Source: an uncultured Bryobacteraceae bacterium (GTDB taxonomy: Bacteria; Acidobacteriota; Terriglobia; Bryobacterales; Bryobacteraceae). Taken from it: a stretch of DNA of 64,000 nucleotides. The notes under the pieces were generated by a model, which was given only the letters and a program-made list of their open reading frames with translations, was not told the origin of the DNA and ran no database searches. The stretch covers positions 62,001 through 126,000 of the forward strand of contig CALJAM010000024.1 of the NCBI GenBank assembly GCA_938027685.1. The letters run 5' to 3'. The position numbers and the translations under genes were made by a program. Of this stretch, positions 28,225-37,058 are shown in pieces; the stretch's first letter is position 1, and the number at the start of each line of letters is the position of its first letter.

Positions 28225-30276
28225 TCACATGATGGCCGTTGGCGGCGCCGGCTCGTCCGGCCGACCGGCGTGCGCCAGCGGCACTCGGATCATCAGCCAC
28301 GCGAGGCCGGCAAGCACCAGCAGACCCAGCAGGAACGAGGGCTCCGCCGTGAGCGAAGGCAGCGGGTACTCGAAGAAGCGGAACGTGGCCACCACCAGCC
28401 CCATCAGCGCCTCGCCTGCGATCAGACCCGCCGCCGTGAGCACCCCGGCGTTCTCGACGCGCGCCCTCTGTGCTTCGTTCAGGCCGCGGCGGTCGCGCAG
28501 TCGGTCGGTCGCCCAGCGGATGAGGCCTCCGACAAAAATAGCGAAAGTTGTTTCGAGCGGCAGGTACATGCCGACGGCGAACAACATCGGGCTGCGCGCG
28601 CCTACCAGGATCAGCGTGAACCCCATCAGCATGCCCACCACGATCAACGGCCACGCCATCTGCCCTCCGACGATCCCCTGCGCCAGCATCGCCATCAACC
28701 CGGCCTGAGGCGCCGGTAAGGCCTTGTCGCCGAAGCCCACGCCTCCGGCATTGATGTTGCCCACGTGCAGGACCAGCAGCGGGAAATACAGCACGAAACT
28801 GGCGATGGCCACGCCGATGAAATCGCCGATCTGCATGTAGCGTGGCGTGCCGCCGAGCAGGTGGCCGACCTTAAGATCCTGCAACATCTCGCCCGCGACC
28901 GCCGAAGAGACGCAGACCACCGTGGCCACGCCCAGGACAGCCGCCACGCCGCTTGCCCCCGATACCCCGATGGCCACCATCAGCAGGGCAGCCACGATCA
29001 GGGTGGAAAGGGTTAGGCCCGAGATCGGATTGTTCGAGGAACCGATCATGCCCACCAGGTTCCCGGAGACCGCCGCGAAGAAGAATCCCAGCACGATCAT
29101 CACGGCCGCAGCCAGCAGCCCGCCCGCCAGGCGCCCCGACAGCCAGGAGTACAGAAGGATCATGGCGAGGAACGCCACGACGAGTCCCGCGAACGTCATC
29201 TTCGCGCTGATGTCGCGATCCAGGCGGCTGGCGGCACCCGCCTGCGCGCCGGCTTTGCGGAGATCGGAGATGGCGCGACTCATGCCTGCGGCCAGGCTCT
29301 TCCGCATGCGGAAGAGCGTGAAGCCCGCGCCGACCAACATTCCGCCCACCGCGATCGGGCGCACGATGAAGCGCCAGACGGCCCCGGCCAGTCCTGCCCA
29401 GGATTCCTCCCCTGCGCCCGCGGGCAGCGTCTGACTGAGTTGGGGCCCGAGGAAGTATACGAGCAACGGCACCAGCAACCCCCAGGCCAGGACGCCGCCC
29501 GAAAAGTTGAGCGCCGCCAGACGCGGCCCGATAATGTAGCCGACGCCCAGATACGCAGGACTGATGGCAGGCGCCGAGAAGGTGGTCACTCCGCCCGTGC
29601 CCAGCGTGCGCGCCTCGGCCGTCGTGCCGAGTCGGACCAGGCTGCGACCCAGCTCGCCCACGCGCACCAGGAAATCCTTGCTCGCCGCGAAAACGTGGAT
29701 TACGCCTAAGAAGTAGACCGCCGCTCCCACCCCCATGTTGTAAAAGAGCAGCCGCGCCGCTTCCGCGCCGCGCTGCCCCGCCTTGTGGATTTCCGCGGCC
29801 GCCTGCGATTCGGGGAAGGGAAGCTCGGGATCCCGCACCATGACCCGGCGCAGCAGCACCACGAACAAAATCCCGAGGAATGCGCCGATCAGCATGAGGA
29901 TGCTCGAGTTCCAGTAGGCCTTCGCAGTGTCGAACTTTGCCCAGGTTCCTGTGATCACGAAGGCGGGAATGGTGAAGATCGCGCCGGCGGCGACCGATTC
30001 GCCGATCGAGCCGACCGTGCGGGCGATGTTCTCCTCGAGGATCGAACCGCGGCGCAACCGCAGGACGGCCATCGAGATCACCGCCGCCGGGTAGGTGGCA
30101 GCGATGGTCATGCCGGCGCGCAAGCCCAGATAGGCATTGGCCGCGCCGAGCACCACCGTCATGATCAAACCCAGCAGGACGGCCCGAAAGGTGAACTCGC
30201 TCATCTGCACGCTCTCGGGCACGAACGGCCGGAATTCGGTTTCCGCGCTGGTCGAGGGCTTGGTCGGTTCTGGCAT
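28225..30276 (-). CDS. OPT-family oligopeptide transporter
   Basis: The protein has 683 residues with roughly 15-16 membrane helices. The N-terminus reads PESVQMSEFTFRAVLLG, then NAYLGLRAGMTIAATYPAAV, a signature of bacterial OPT proteins. NNPISGLTLSTLI and FIGVAIASFVLYFPLLVLHV are other family stretches. OPT proteins move oligopeptides or metal chelates, driven by protons. ATG 30276 is chosen because it lies 7 bases after a TAAGAT -10-like box and just before the conserved part; the in-frame start at 30315 would lie upstream of that box. Confidence 0.9.
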   Translation of the reverse strand: MPEPTKPSTSAETEFRPFVPESVQMSEFTFRAVLLGLIMTVVLGAANAYLGLRAGMTIAATYPAAVISMAVLRLRRGSILEENIARTVGSIGESVAAGAIFTIPAFVITGTWAKFDTAKAYWNSSILMLIGAFLGILFVVLLRRVMVRDPELPFPESQAAAEIHKAGQRGAEAARLLFYNMGVGAAVYFLGVIHVFAASKDFLVRVGELGRSLVRLGTTAEARTLGTGGVTTFSAPAISPAYLGVGYIIGPRLAALNFSGGVLAWGLLVPLLVYFLGPQLSQTLPAGAGEESWAGLAGAVWRFIVRPIAVGGMLVGAGFTLFRMRKSLAAGMSRAISDLRKAGAQAGAASRLDRDISAKMTFAGLVVAFLAMILLYSWLSGRLAGGLLAAAVMIVLGFFFAAVSGNLVGMIGSSNNPISGLTLSTLIVAALLMVAIGVSGASGVAAVLGVATVVCVSSAVAGEMLQDLKVGHLLGGTPRYMQIGDFIGVAIASFVLYFPLLVLHVGNINAGGVGFGDKALPAPQAGLMAMLAQGIVGGQMAWPLIVVGMLMGFTLILVGARSPMLFAVGMYLPLETTFAIFVGGLIRWATDRLRDRRGLNEAQRARVENAGVLTAAGLIAGEALMGLVVATFRFFEYPLPSLTAEPSFLLGLLVLAGLAWLMIRVPLAHAGRPDEPAPPTAIM

Positions 30277-30283
30277 CGGCGCT

Positions 30284-30289
30284 ATCTTA
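30284..30289 (-). promoter_or_regulatory. -10-like box of the OPT transporter gene (leaderless type)
   Basis: On the minus strand TAAGAT is followed by 7 bases and the ATG at 30276. No ribosome site fits between. Confidence 0.45.
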
Positions 30290-30399
30290 GCAAAACGTGT
30301 TCGCTGCCCCGACACGGCCGGTTGCGCTCAGCGCCGCAGAAATCCCACGGTCGGTAGTGGAACGGGTCCGCTCACAGTGGCTCGGCCCGTAATGTGCGT

Positions 30400-31833
30400 T
30401 CAGCGCCGTAACGGATCCTCGATCCAGGGCGGAGTGGCCTGGATGAGGCGGCCCAGTTCCGGCTCTTCGCGCTCGAGCGCCAGCTTCATTTCCCAGGCGA
30501 TGCGACGGTAGCTGAAGTGCCCCTTGACGCCGGTGCGCAGGCGGCAGATGTAGTCCGCCTCGGCGAAGTCCATCTTGAAGAGGAAACGGGAACGCATTGC
30601 GAAAGGTAGCAGGTAGTGCGCAGCGGGGGCGGGTAACGCGGCGGTTGCGGCGAGAGCCGCCTCGATCGCATCCCGGTACTCGCGCTGCAGACCGGCTTCG
30701 GCAACCAGCGGCGGCACGTCGTAGCCGAGGCGATCCGTGAAGGCCTGGCGGTACTGATGGCAGCGGCGGTGGCGGTGCAGATCGCGCCACGCGCCGATGT
30801 CCATTACGATATCGAAGGCGTAGGGCGCGCTCCGGAAGGCGCGCGGCAGCTCGTCGCGTTCGCCGCGCCCGGCGACGGCCAGCTCGAGGACCTCGCGCCG
30901 GCGGGCCGGGCTCCATTCGAGCGCCAGCTCGTAAAGCTCCCGGAAAGGCCGGTCGGTAACCGGGTAAAGCAACGTGGCCACGGCGTCGGCTTCCTGATTC
31001 AGGGGACGAATCAGGTCCACGGCGGTCAGCGCCTCGCCGCGGGGCGGAGGGAGGTGGTCTCGGGCCCACTCGCGCAAACGCTCCCGCACGCTGCGCTGGT
31101 ACTCATCGGGTTCGGCAAAGCGGGCCAGCGTAGGGGCCACAGCCTCGGCCGGCGACCCTTCATACCATGCGCACGCGGGCGGCGCCGCCAACGCCGCCCT
31201 GATCTCCTCCGCCAACTCGCGCAGCTCGGCATATTCGGAAACCGCGAGCCGGCGGATCTGCTTTTCCAGCGTCCGGATGCTCGTAACCTGGCCGACGTTG
31301 GTGGGCACCCCCAGAAAGAGCAGGTAACGCGACGCGTCGTAGGCTCGGGCCGCGAGGTTGCGGCGGTACGCGTCCTCGGGCATGTCGACGGGTCGAGGCA
31401 GCTTTTCGGCCAACAGCCGGCTCACCGCCTCGTGAATGCGCGAGTAAGTGGCCAGTAACTGGGCGGCGATGCGGAGGTAAGTTTGCGTCTGCGCAGGGGT
31501 AAGTTCGGGAGGTATCACGGCGGGAGCGCGCGAGAAATCCTGGTAGCGGGACGATTTCGCCTGACCGTCCCACAACGGCTCATCTTCGATCTCCGTAGCG
31601 GCAAGCTCCGAGACGCCCTCGAAGCAGAGCGCAAGGTGCCCTAGATCGGCGATGGAGGCATGGCCGTACTGGAAGTAGTAATGTTCGAGGAAACGGCTGG
31701 AATCGTGTCGCCGTACCCAGTCGAGCGATTCGCGGATGGAATCGGGCGAGCGACTGTAGCGCGCCAGCGCGTAAGCGCACGCCTCCGGCGGCATGGGCGC
31801 CAGCGCGAGGACGCGTTTGGGCTTCTCCACCAC
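30400..31833 (-). CDS. two-domain ThyX-like (FAD-dependent thymidylate synthase-like) protein
   Basis: The protein has 477 residues, about twice a normal ThyX (~220-250). The N-terminal half has the ThyX-like [20 protein letters not shown] (58-77), but the signature RHRxxSxNxxSxRY is degenerate: residues 81-97 read [17 protein letters not shown]. The C-terminal half has [15 protein letters not shown] (351-365), which keeps RHR (354-356) but has His where the motif has Ser. It looks like a tandem ThyX duplication with one altered copy. Whether it makes dTMP cannot be told. The GTG start is 17 bases from the start of the divergent dut gene, which makes dUMP. Confidence 0.75.
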   Translation of the reverse strand: MVEKPKRVLALAPMPPEACAYALARYSRSPDSIRESLDWVRRHDSSRFLEHYYFQYGHASIADLGHLALCFEGVSELAATEIEDEPLWDGQAKSSRYQDFSRAPAVIPPELTPAQTQTYLRIAAQLLATYSRIHEAVSRLLAEKLPRPVDMPEDAYRRNLAARAYDASRYLLFLGVPTNVGQVTSIRTLEKQIRRLAVSEYAELRELAEEIRAALAAPPACAWYEGSPAEAVAPTLARFAEPDEYQRSVRERLREWARDHLPPPRGEALTAVDLIRPLNQEADAVATLLYPVTDRPFRELYELALEWSPARRREVLELAVAGRGERDELPRAFRSAPYAFDIVMDIGAWRDLHRHRRCHQYRQAFTDRLGYDVPPLVAEAGLQREYRDAIEAALAATAALPAPAAHYLLPFAMRSRFLFKMDFAEADYICRLRTGVKGHFSYRRIAWEMKLALEREEPELGRLIQATPPWIEDPLRR

Positions 31834-31835
31834 GT

Positions 31836-31845
31836 TATGATACTA
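31836..31845. promoter_or_regulatory. shared -10 region between the ThyX-like gene and dut
   Basis: The 17-base gap 31834-31850 contains ATGATACTA. On the plus strand TATGAT (31836-31841) is 9 bases before the dut GTG. On the minus strand TAGTAT (31845-31840) is 6 bases before the ThyX-like GTG. Both mRNAs would be leaderless. Confidence 0.5.
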
Positions 31846-31850
31846 ATCCG

Positions 31851-32282
31851 GTGCGCGTGAGGATCAAACGGTTGCGAGCGCAGGCCTGGCTGCCCGAATA
31901 TGCGCACGGGCCTGCAGAAGACGCAGGGATGGACCTGCGCGCTGCCGAGGACGTTACGCTCGAGCCCGGAGTTCCCGTTGCGGTTCCCACAGGCCTGGCC
32001 GTGGAGTTGCCGCCGGGTTTCGAGGCGCAGATTCGGCCCCGCAGCGGTCTGGCGCTCAACCACGCCGTTACGATGCCTAACAGTCCGGGAACGATCGACC
32101 CCGGCTATCGCGGCGAAATCCGTGTCATCCTGCTGAACCTCGGACGTGAGCCGTATCGGGTCCGCCGCGGCGATCGCATCGCTCAAATGATCGTCGCCCG
32201 CTACGAGCCGGTGGAGTGGGAGGAAGGAGAATTGAACTCCTCGCAGCGCGGTGAAGGCGGATTCGGGTCCTCAGGGAGGTGA
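31851..32282 (+). CDS. dut: deoxyuridine 5'-triphosphate nucleotidohydrolase
   Basis: dUTPase hydrolyses dUTP to dUMP, keeping uracil out of DNA and feeding dTMP synthesis. The protein has 143 residues, the size of trimeric dUTPases. Motifs in order are AGMDLRA (motif 1), PRSGLA (2), [11 protein letters not shown] (3), [10 protein letters not shown] (4) and [11 protein letters not shown] (5, nucleotide-closing). The GTG at 31851 is supported by position only; a second GTG in frame lies at 31857. It is divergent from the ThyX-like gene. Confidence 0.95.
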   Translation: MRVRIKRLRAQAWLPEYAHGPAEDAGMDLRAAEDVTLEPGVPVAVPTGLAVELPPGFEAQIRPRSGLALNHAVTMPNSPGTIDPGYRGEIRVILLNLGREPYRVRRGDRIAQMIVARYEPVEWEEGELNSSQRGEGGFGSSGR

Positions 32283-32431
32283 GACTGCGGCCTTGATTCA
32301 GCTTTCATCCGTGACCGCACGCCGGCATGACAAGCAACACACGACGCCTTTGCGGATATTCTCTTTGCGGGAGATCGCAAGTTGCCGAGGCGAAGCTTGG
32401 TACGGGCCGGCCGCGAGAGGCCTGAGGCGAA

Positions 32432-32507
32432 TGGTGGACGGCATGGGATTCGAACCCACGACCCCGGCGTTGCGAACGCCGTGCTCTCCCAGCTGAGCTA
32501 GCCGCCC
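32432..32507 (-). tRNA. tRNA-Ala (anticodon CGC)
   Basis: The 76-base minus-strand gene folds as a cloverleaf. The acceptor stem GGGCGGC/GCCGTCC contains the G3-U70 pair that identifies alanine tRNA. The anticodon arm is CGGCG-TTCGCAA-CGCCG, giving anticodon CGC. The T arm has GGTTCGAATCC. A73 and an encoded CCA tail end at 32432. Confidence 0.97.
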
Positions 32508-32524
32508 ACCGGGGGCTGAACCCA

Positions 32525-32530
32525 ATTATA
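32525..32530 (-). promoter_or_regulatory. -10 box of the tRNA-Ala gene
   Basis: A perfect TATAAT on the minus strand ends 17 bases before the mature tRNA 5' end at 32507. This allows a short 5' leader for RNase P. The -35 (TGCACA near 32550) is weak. Confidence 0.6.
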
Positions 32531-32574
32531 ACATCCGAAGCCGTGTTTGTGCACCCCGTCCCGACGCCTTTCGC

Positions 32575-32580
32575 TATCAT
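32575..32580 (+). promoter_or_regulatory. -10-like box of the DUF4440 gene (leaderless type)
   Basis: TATCAT is 7 bases before the ATG at 32588, leaving no room for a ribosome site. Confidence 0.45.
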
Positions 32581-32587
32581 CGAGGTT

Positions 32588-33037
32588 ATGCGTACGCTTG
32601 GCCTCTTCAGCGTGATCTTCGCATTCTTGGTCGCGGGCATGATCGCTGACGCTGCGGCGCCTGCCGCCCGGACGGAAGAGGAGCTTCGGCAGGCGGAAAA
32701 AGCCTGGGCGGCCGCAGTCACGCAACGCGACTTCGCCGCGCTCGAACGCATCCTTCACGACGAGCTGATCTATGCCCACTCGACCGGCGTCATCGAGACG
32801 AAAGCGCAATATACCGGCCGGTTGCGGAAGGGCGAACAACGGTACGACCGCATCGAGCATGAGCGAATGACGGTCAGGCTGCACGGCAACGCCGCCGTGG
32901 TGCACGCCATCGTGCGCATGACGGGCGAGGCCGACAGGAAGCCCTTCGACAATCGCCTCATGATGCTTCACCTGTGGGTCCGAGGCCCCGCGGGCTGGCA
33001 GTTGGCCGCCCACCAGACAACGCAGCTGAAGGAATAG
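32588..33037 (+). CDS. exported DUF4440/NTF2-like protein
   Basis: The protein has 149 residues. A signal peptide (MRTLGLFSVIFAFLVAGMIADAA) starts at ATG 32588; the in-frame GTG at 32543 would lie upstream of the -10-like box. The rest is an NTF2/SnoaL-like cone fold of the DUF4440 type. Typical parts are LRQAEKAWAAAVTQRDFAAL, ILHDELIYAHSTG and RLMMLHLWVRGPAGWQLAAH. Such secreted domains are common in Acidobacteriota and may bind small ligands. No catalytic role is evident. Confidence 0.82.
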   Translation: MRTLGLFSVIFAFLVAGMIADAAAPAARTEEELRQAEKAWAAAVTQRDFAALERILHDELIYAHSTGVIETKAQYTGRLRKGEQRYDRIEHERMTVRLHGNAAVVHAIVRMTGEADRKPFDNRLMMLHLWVRGPAGWQLAAHQTTQLKE

Positions 33038-33085
33038 GCCGTCCGCGGGCAAGCCCCGGGGCTCGAGGGCGGCCGAACGGCCCGC

Positions 33086-35380
33086 TCAGTTCCTGCGCGC
33101 CGGCTCGTGCGCCACGAGCGAGAACAGGTACTCATTCAGCATGGCGTCCACCCGGTCCAGGCGCACGCGCACTCTGTCGCCGGCCTGAAAGACGCGTCGC
33201 GTCCGCCGTCCGACGATGCGCCTGCTCGAAGGCTCGTAGCCGAAGCGGTCCCCGGGCAACGACTCGACGGGCACCAACCCTTCGACGAAGAGGTCGTCGA
33301 GCTCCACCGTCAGACCCGCCTTGGAGACCCCGATCACCAGAGCGTCGAACTCGTCGCCCAGCCGCTCGGCCATGAACTTCAGCTTCTTCCACTCGACCAA
33401 CTCGCGCTCGGCCTCGTCAGCGCGCCGCTCCGATTCCGAGCACTCCTGAGCGATGGCGGCCAGGGTGGCCTCGTCCAGCGGCGGCGGCGCGCCTTCGAGC
33501 GTTGCAGCCAAAACACGGTGCACGATGAGGTCGGGATACCGCCGGATGGGTGAGGTGAAGTGCGTGTACGCGCGGGAGGCCAGCGCAAAGTGGCCCTTGT
33601 TTTCGGCGCTGTAACGGGCCTGCTTGAGCGAGCGCAGCATGAGATAGTTGAGGATGCGCTCCTCGGGCTTGCCTTCGATCTGCGCGAGCAGCCGCTGGTA
33701 ACTGCGGGAGGAAATCTCGAGGCGGCGATCGGTCAGCACGATGTCGCGGCGGAATTTCCGCCCGTCGCGCGCCCGCACCGTCTGCCGGAATCGCTGCACA
33801 GGGATCGGGCCTGCGAGGAGCGAGTAACCGAAGTGCCCCGCAACCTCGTCGAATTCCGCCACCTTTTCCGGGTCCGGCGGTTCGTGAATGCGGTAGAGTG
33901 CGGGAACGCCCGCCGCCTCCAGATGAGCAGCCACGGCCTCGTTGGCCGCGAGCATGAACTCCTCGATGATGCGGTGGGCGATGTTGCGCGGCGCCTTGCG
34001 GATGCCCGTCATCTCGCCCCATTCGTCGAACTCGATGAGCGGCTCGGGCAGATCGAAATCGATCGCTCCTCGGCTCATGCGACGGCGATTGAGAATGAGG
34101 GCCAGCTCGCGCATAAGCTCGAAACGTTCCACCAACGGCTCGTAACGCTTCCGCAGGCCCTCGTCGCCTTCGAGCAGCAGGTGCACATTCGTGTACGTCA
34201 TGCGCTCCCGGCTCCGGATCACCCCGCGGACGAACCGTCGCGAGACGATTTCGCCGTCAGGTGCAATCTCGAGCAGAACCGAGAAAACCAACCGATCGAC
34301 GCCGGGCTTGAGCGAGCAGAGCTCGGTTGAGAGTTCCAGCGGGAGCATGGGAATGGCGCGGTCGGGAAAGTAGACGCTGTTGCCGCGCAAGCGCGCTTCG
34401 GCGTCGATGGCGGCGCCGGGTCGGACGTAGTGGCTGACGTCGGCGATATGCACGTGGAGAATGTAGTTTCCGGATTCCGCCCGGCCGACCCAAACGGCGT
34501 CGTCGAAATCGCGAGCGGTTTCGCCGTCGATCGTCACCACATCGAGATGGCGGAAGTCCATGCGTCCCGTCAGGTCGGCAGGGCGCACGGCAGCCGGCAT
34601 CGCAGCCGCCTCTTCGAGAACTTCGGGCGGGAACCGGTGGGGCAGATGATGCTTGCGGATGATGACCTCGACGTCCACCCCGAAATCGCCGGGACGGCCC
34701 AGGATTTCGACAATGCGCCCGACGGCCGCACGCTCCTCGCGCGGGTACTCGATGAGCTCCACGTTCACCATCAAGCCATCCAGGTCTCCGATCTGCCGGA
34801 CTTCGACGGGGCTGGCGCCGATGCGATCCACAGAGACGGAGCGGGCCGGCAGCGCCATCTCCGGCGGAATGCGGATGCGCTGTCGGATGCGATCATCGTA
34901 GGGGATGACGTATCCCCCGCGCGGCCCCGTGCGAAACTCGCCGACCACCGTGGGATGTGCGCGGCGGAGAATGCGGACAATTTCTCCCTCGGCGCGGCCG
35001 TCCGCTGAGCGGCGCGTAATGCGCACCAGCACGCGGTCCCCATGCATGGCGCGAGCAGCGGCCGCGGGCGGGATGAAGATATCGCCGCGCACGCCGTCGA
35101 CGGGTTCGTCCGCGATGAGGAAGCCGTAGCCGTCGCGGTGCATATGCAAGCGACCCGTCCGGTAGTCCTGGCTGCGCGAGCTCAGCACATAACGGCCGGG
35201 CCGCACTTCGAGCAGCCGTCCGCGCGCCACGAGACGCTCGAGCGTCTCTTCGAGCGCCTCGCGGGCTTCACCCCTGGCGCCGGTCTCGCGGACCAGTTGT
35301 TTAAAGCCCGCGCGGCCGCGGGGCAGGCGCGCGATATGCTCGAGGATCTCTTCCTCGCTCGGCGGTTTCCTGCGTTTCAC
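33086..35380 (-). CDS. rnr: ribonuclease R
   Basis: RNase R is a processive 3'-5' exoribonuclease that can degrade structured RNA. The protein has 764 residues. Domains in order: an N-terminal winged-helix-like part (EEILEHIARLPRGRAGFKQL), cold-shock domains (MHRDGYGFLIADEPVDG at ~80-96), the RNB catalytic domain with the aspartates of DGETARDFDDAVWVG (~residues 276-290), and a C-terminal S1 domain (LGDEFDALVIGVSKAGLTVE). The start is a GTG at 35380; no better start precedes the conserved N-terminal domain. It is divergent from the oxidoreductase gene at 35453. Confidence 0.95.
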   Translation of the reverse strand: MKRRKPPSEEEILEHIARLPRGRAGFKQLVRETGARGEAREALEETLERLVARGRLLEVRPGRYVLSSRSQDYRTGRLHMHRDGYGFLIADEPVDGVRGDIFIPPAAAARAMHGDRVLVRITRRSADGRAEGEIVRILRRAHPTVVGEFRTGPRGGYVIPYDDRIRQRIRIPPEMALPARSVSVDRIGASPVEVRQIGDLDGLMVNVELIEYPREERAAVGRIVEILGRPGDFGVDVEVIIRKHHLPHRFPPEVLEEAAAMPAAVRPADLTGRMDFRHLDVVTIDGETARDFDDAVWVGRAESGNYILHVHIADVSHYVRPGAAIDAEARLRGNSVYFPDRAIPMLPLELSTELCSLKPGVDRLVFSVLLEIAPDGEIVSRRFVRGVIRSRERMTYTNVHLLLEGDEGLRKRYEPLVERFELMRELALILNRRRMSRGAIDFDLPEPLIEFDEWGEMTGIRKAPRNIAHRIIEEFMLAANEAVAAHLEAAGVPALYRIHEPPDPEKVAEFDEVAGHFGYSLLAGPIPVQRFRQTVRARDGRKFRRDIVLTDRRLEISSRSYQRLLAQIEGKPEERILNYLMLRSLKQARYSAENKGHFALASRAYTHFTSPIRRYPDLIVHRVLAATLEGAPPPLDEATLAAIAQECSESERRADEAERELVEWKKLKFMAERLGDEFDALVIGVSKAGLTVELDDLFVEGLVPVESLPGDRFGYEPSSRRIVGRRTRRVFQAGDRVRVRLDRVDAMLNEYLFSLVAHEPARRN

Positions 35381-35452
35381 GACGGCACGAGTGCGGCAAC
35401 CGGCGCTTTGCCGGGCGCGGCAGTAAGATAGGTACGAATTACGGAGGTTCCG

Positions 35453-36982
35453 GTGGGGCCGAACATTACCAAAGGGATGACCCGGCGGAGTGCGCTCGCA
35501 ACCGCTGGCTCTTTTCTAATTGTACCAAGGCACGTGCTAGGCGGTCACGGTTTTCCGGCGCCCAGCGACAGGATCACGCTAGCTTCGATCGGCATGGGCC
35601 GCCAGGGGATGGTCGTAACCATGGACCTGTTGACGCGGCCGGACGTCCAAGTCGTCGCGGTCTGCGATTGCAACGAAGCGAGCCGGGACTACATCGAATA
35701 CGGCGCCAACTCGCTGCTGAACGCTGCGCGCAAGCTGCTCGGTCCGGGCTACGAAAACTGGGGCGCCGATCTGGCCTCGCCGGGCTACGCCCAACTCACA
35801 CATACTTTCCGCAGCAGCCTGGGCATGGGCGGACGCGAGCCGGCGCGCAGGCTGGTGGAGGCCTATTACGCCGCCCGCAGCAAGTCCGGCTCCTGGCGCG
35901 GTTGCGCGGCGTACCGCGATTTCCGCGAGTTGCTCGAGAGGGAAAAGGATCTGGACGCCGTCTACGTGGCGACGCCGGATCACTGGCACGCGCTCATCTC
36001 GATTGCCGCCATGCGCAAGGGCAAACACGTGCTTTGCCAGAAGCCCATGGCGCATACGATCGGCGAGGCGCGCCGCATGGCGCAGGTTGCGCGAGAGACC
36101 AAGGTGGCTACCGGCCTACCCGTGAACAACCCCACCAGCGACGCTACGCGCCTCATCGCGCAGTGGATCCGCGACGGGGCCATCGGCCGCGTCCGGGAGG
36201 TCCATAACTGGTCCAGCCGGCCCTTTTGGCCTCAGGGCGTCGATCGTCCGCGTGAAGCGATGCCCGCTCCGGCGGGCCTGGATTGGGACCTCTGGCTGGG
36301 GCCCGCGCCATGGCGGCCCTACCACAAAGCCTACCTGCCGTTCGTCTGGCGCGGGTGGTACGACTTCGGCTGCGGCAGTTTCGGCGACATGGGTTGCTAT
36401 AGCTTCGCAGGGCTATTCAAGATTCTGGATCTCACGCCGCCGGTCACGGTCGAGGCATCTGCGACGGAGCCGCACGAAGAGACCTACCCGTCAGCCTCGA
36501 TCGTGCATCTGGATTTTCCCGCACACGGTGACCGCGGCCCGCTGCGCATCACCTGGTACGAAGGAGGCCTGCGACCTCCCCGACCTGCCGGCCTCAGCGA
36601 ACAGGACGAACGCCGCTTTCGTCCCGGCCAGGAGGGCGTTATGTACATAGGCGAGAGGGGGATCATTATCGGCGGCTTCAATGGGGAGAATCCCCGCCTG
36701 TACCCAGAGTCCAAGCTGTACGAAGCGGGGGCTCGCCAGACGGCCGCTGCCGCCCGCGATCGCGCCATTGATCAGTGGATCGAAGCTTGCAAGGGCGGGC
36801 CGCCTTCGGCCACTAAGTTCGAGTCACAGGCGCCAGTGACCGAGGCCTTCCTGCTGGGCTGTTTGGCGCAACGCCTGCCCGGAGAACGCCTGGAATGGGA
36901 CTCGGCAAATATGCGGGTTACGAACTCCGAGCGCGCGAACCGTTACGTGGATCCGCCCTACCGCAGCGAATACGCCCTCTGA
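35453..36982 (+). CDS. Tat-exported Gfo/Idh/MocA family oxidoreductase
   Basis: The protein has 509 residues. The N-terminus carries a twin-arginine signal (MTRRSALATAGSFLIVP). The NAD(P)-binding fold begins at ITLASIGMGRQGMVVTMDLL. The usual EKP motif reads CQKPMAHTIGEA, keeping the lysine. TPDHWHALISIAAMRKGKHV is typical of the family. The GTG at 35453 has a good ribosome site (ACGGAGG, 35441-35447); the ATG at 35477 is the alternative. A TAAGAT box lies near 35424. Such Tat-exported enzymes are common in Acidobacteriota and Planctomycetota and usually act on sugars or inositols; the substrate here is unknown. Confidence 0.87.
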   Translation: MGPNITKGMTRRSALATAGSFLIVPRHVLGGHGFPAPSDRITLASIGMGRQGMVVTMDLLTRPDVQVVAVCDCNEASRDYIEYGANSLLNAARKLLGPGYENWGADLASPGYAQLTHTFRSSLGMGGREPARRLVEAYYAARSKSGSWRGCAAYRDFRELLEREKDLDAVYVATPDHWHALISIAAMRKGKHVLCQKPMAHTIGEARRMAQVARETKVATGLPVNNPTSDATRLIAQWIRDGAIGRVREVHNWSSRPFWPQGVDRPREAMPAPAGLDWDLWLGPAPWRPYHKAYLPFVWRGWYDFGCGSFGDMGCYSFAGLFKILDLTPPVTVEASATEPHEETYPSASIVHLDFPAHGDRGPLRITWYEGGLRPPRPAGLSEQDERRFRPGQEGVMYIGERGIIIGGFNGENPRLYPESKLYEAGARQTAAAARDRAIDQWIEACKGGPPSATKFESQAPVTEAFLLGCLAQRLPGERLEWDSANMRVTNSERANRYVDPPYRSEYAL

Positions 36983-37058
36983 TGGCTGTCGGCTGTCGCG
37001 ATCAGGCCGCGGGGTTCGCCCACCAAGGCGCTTATAGTCGGCGAACCCTTTCTGAGAT

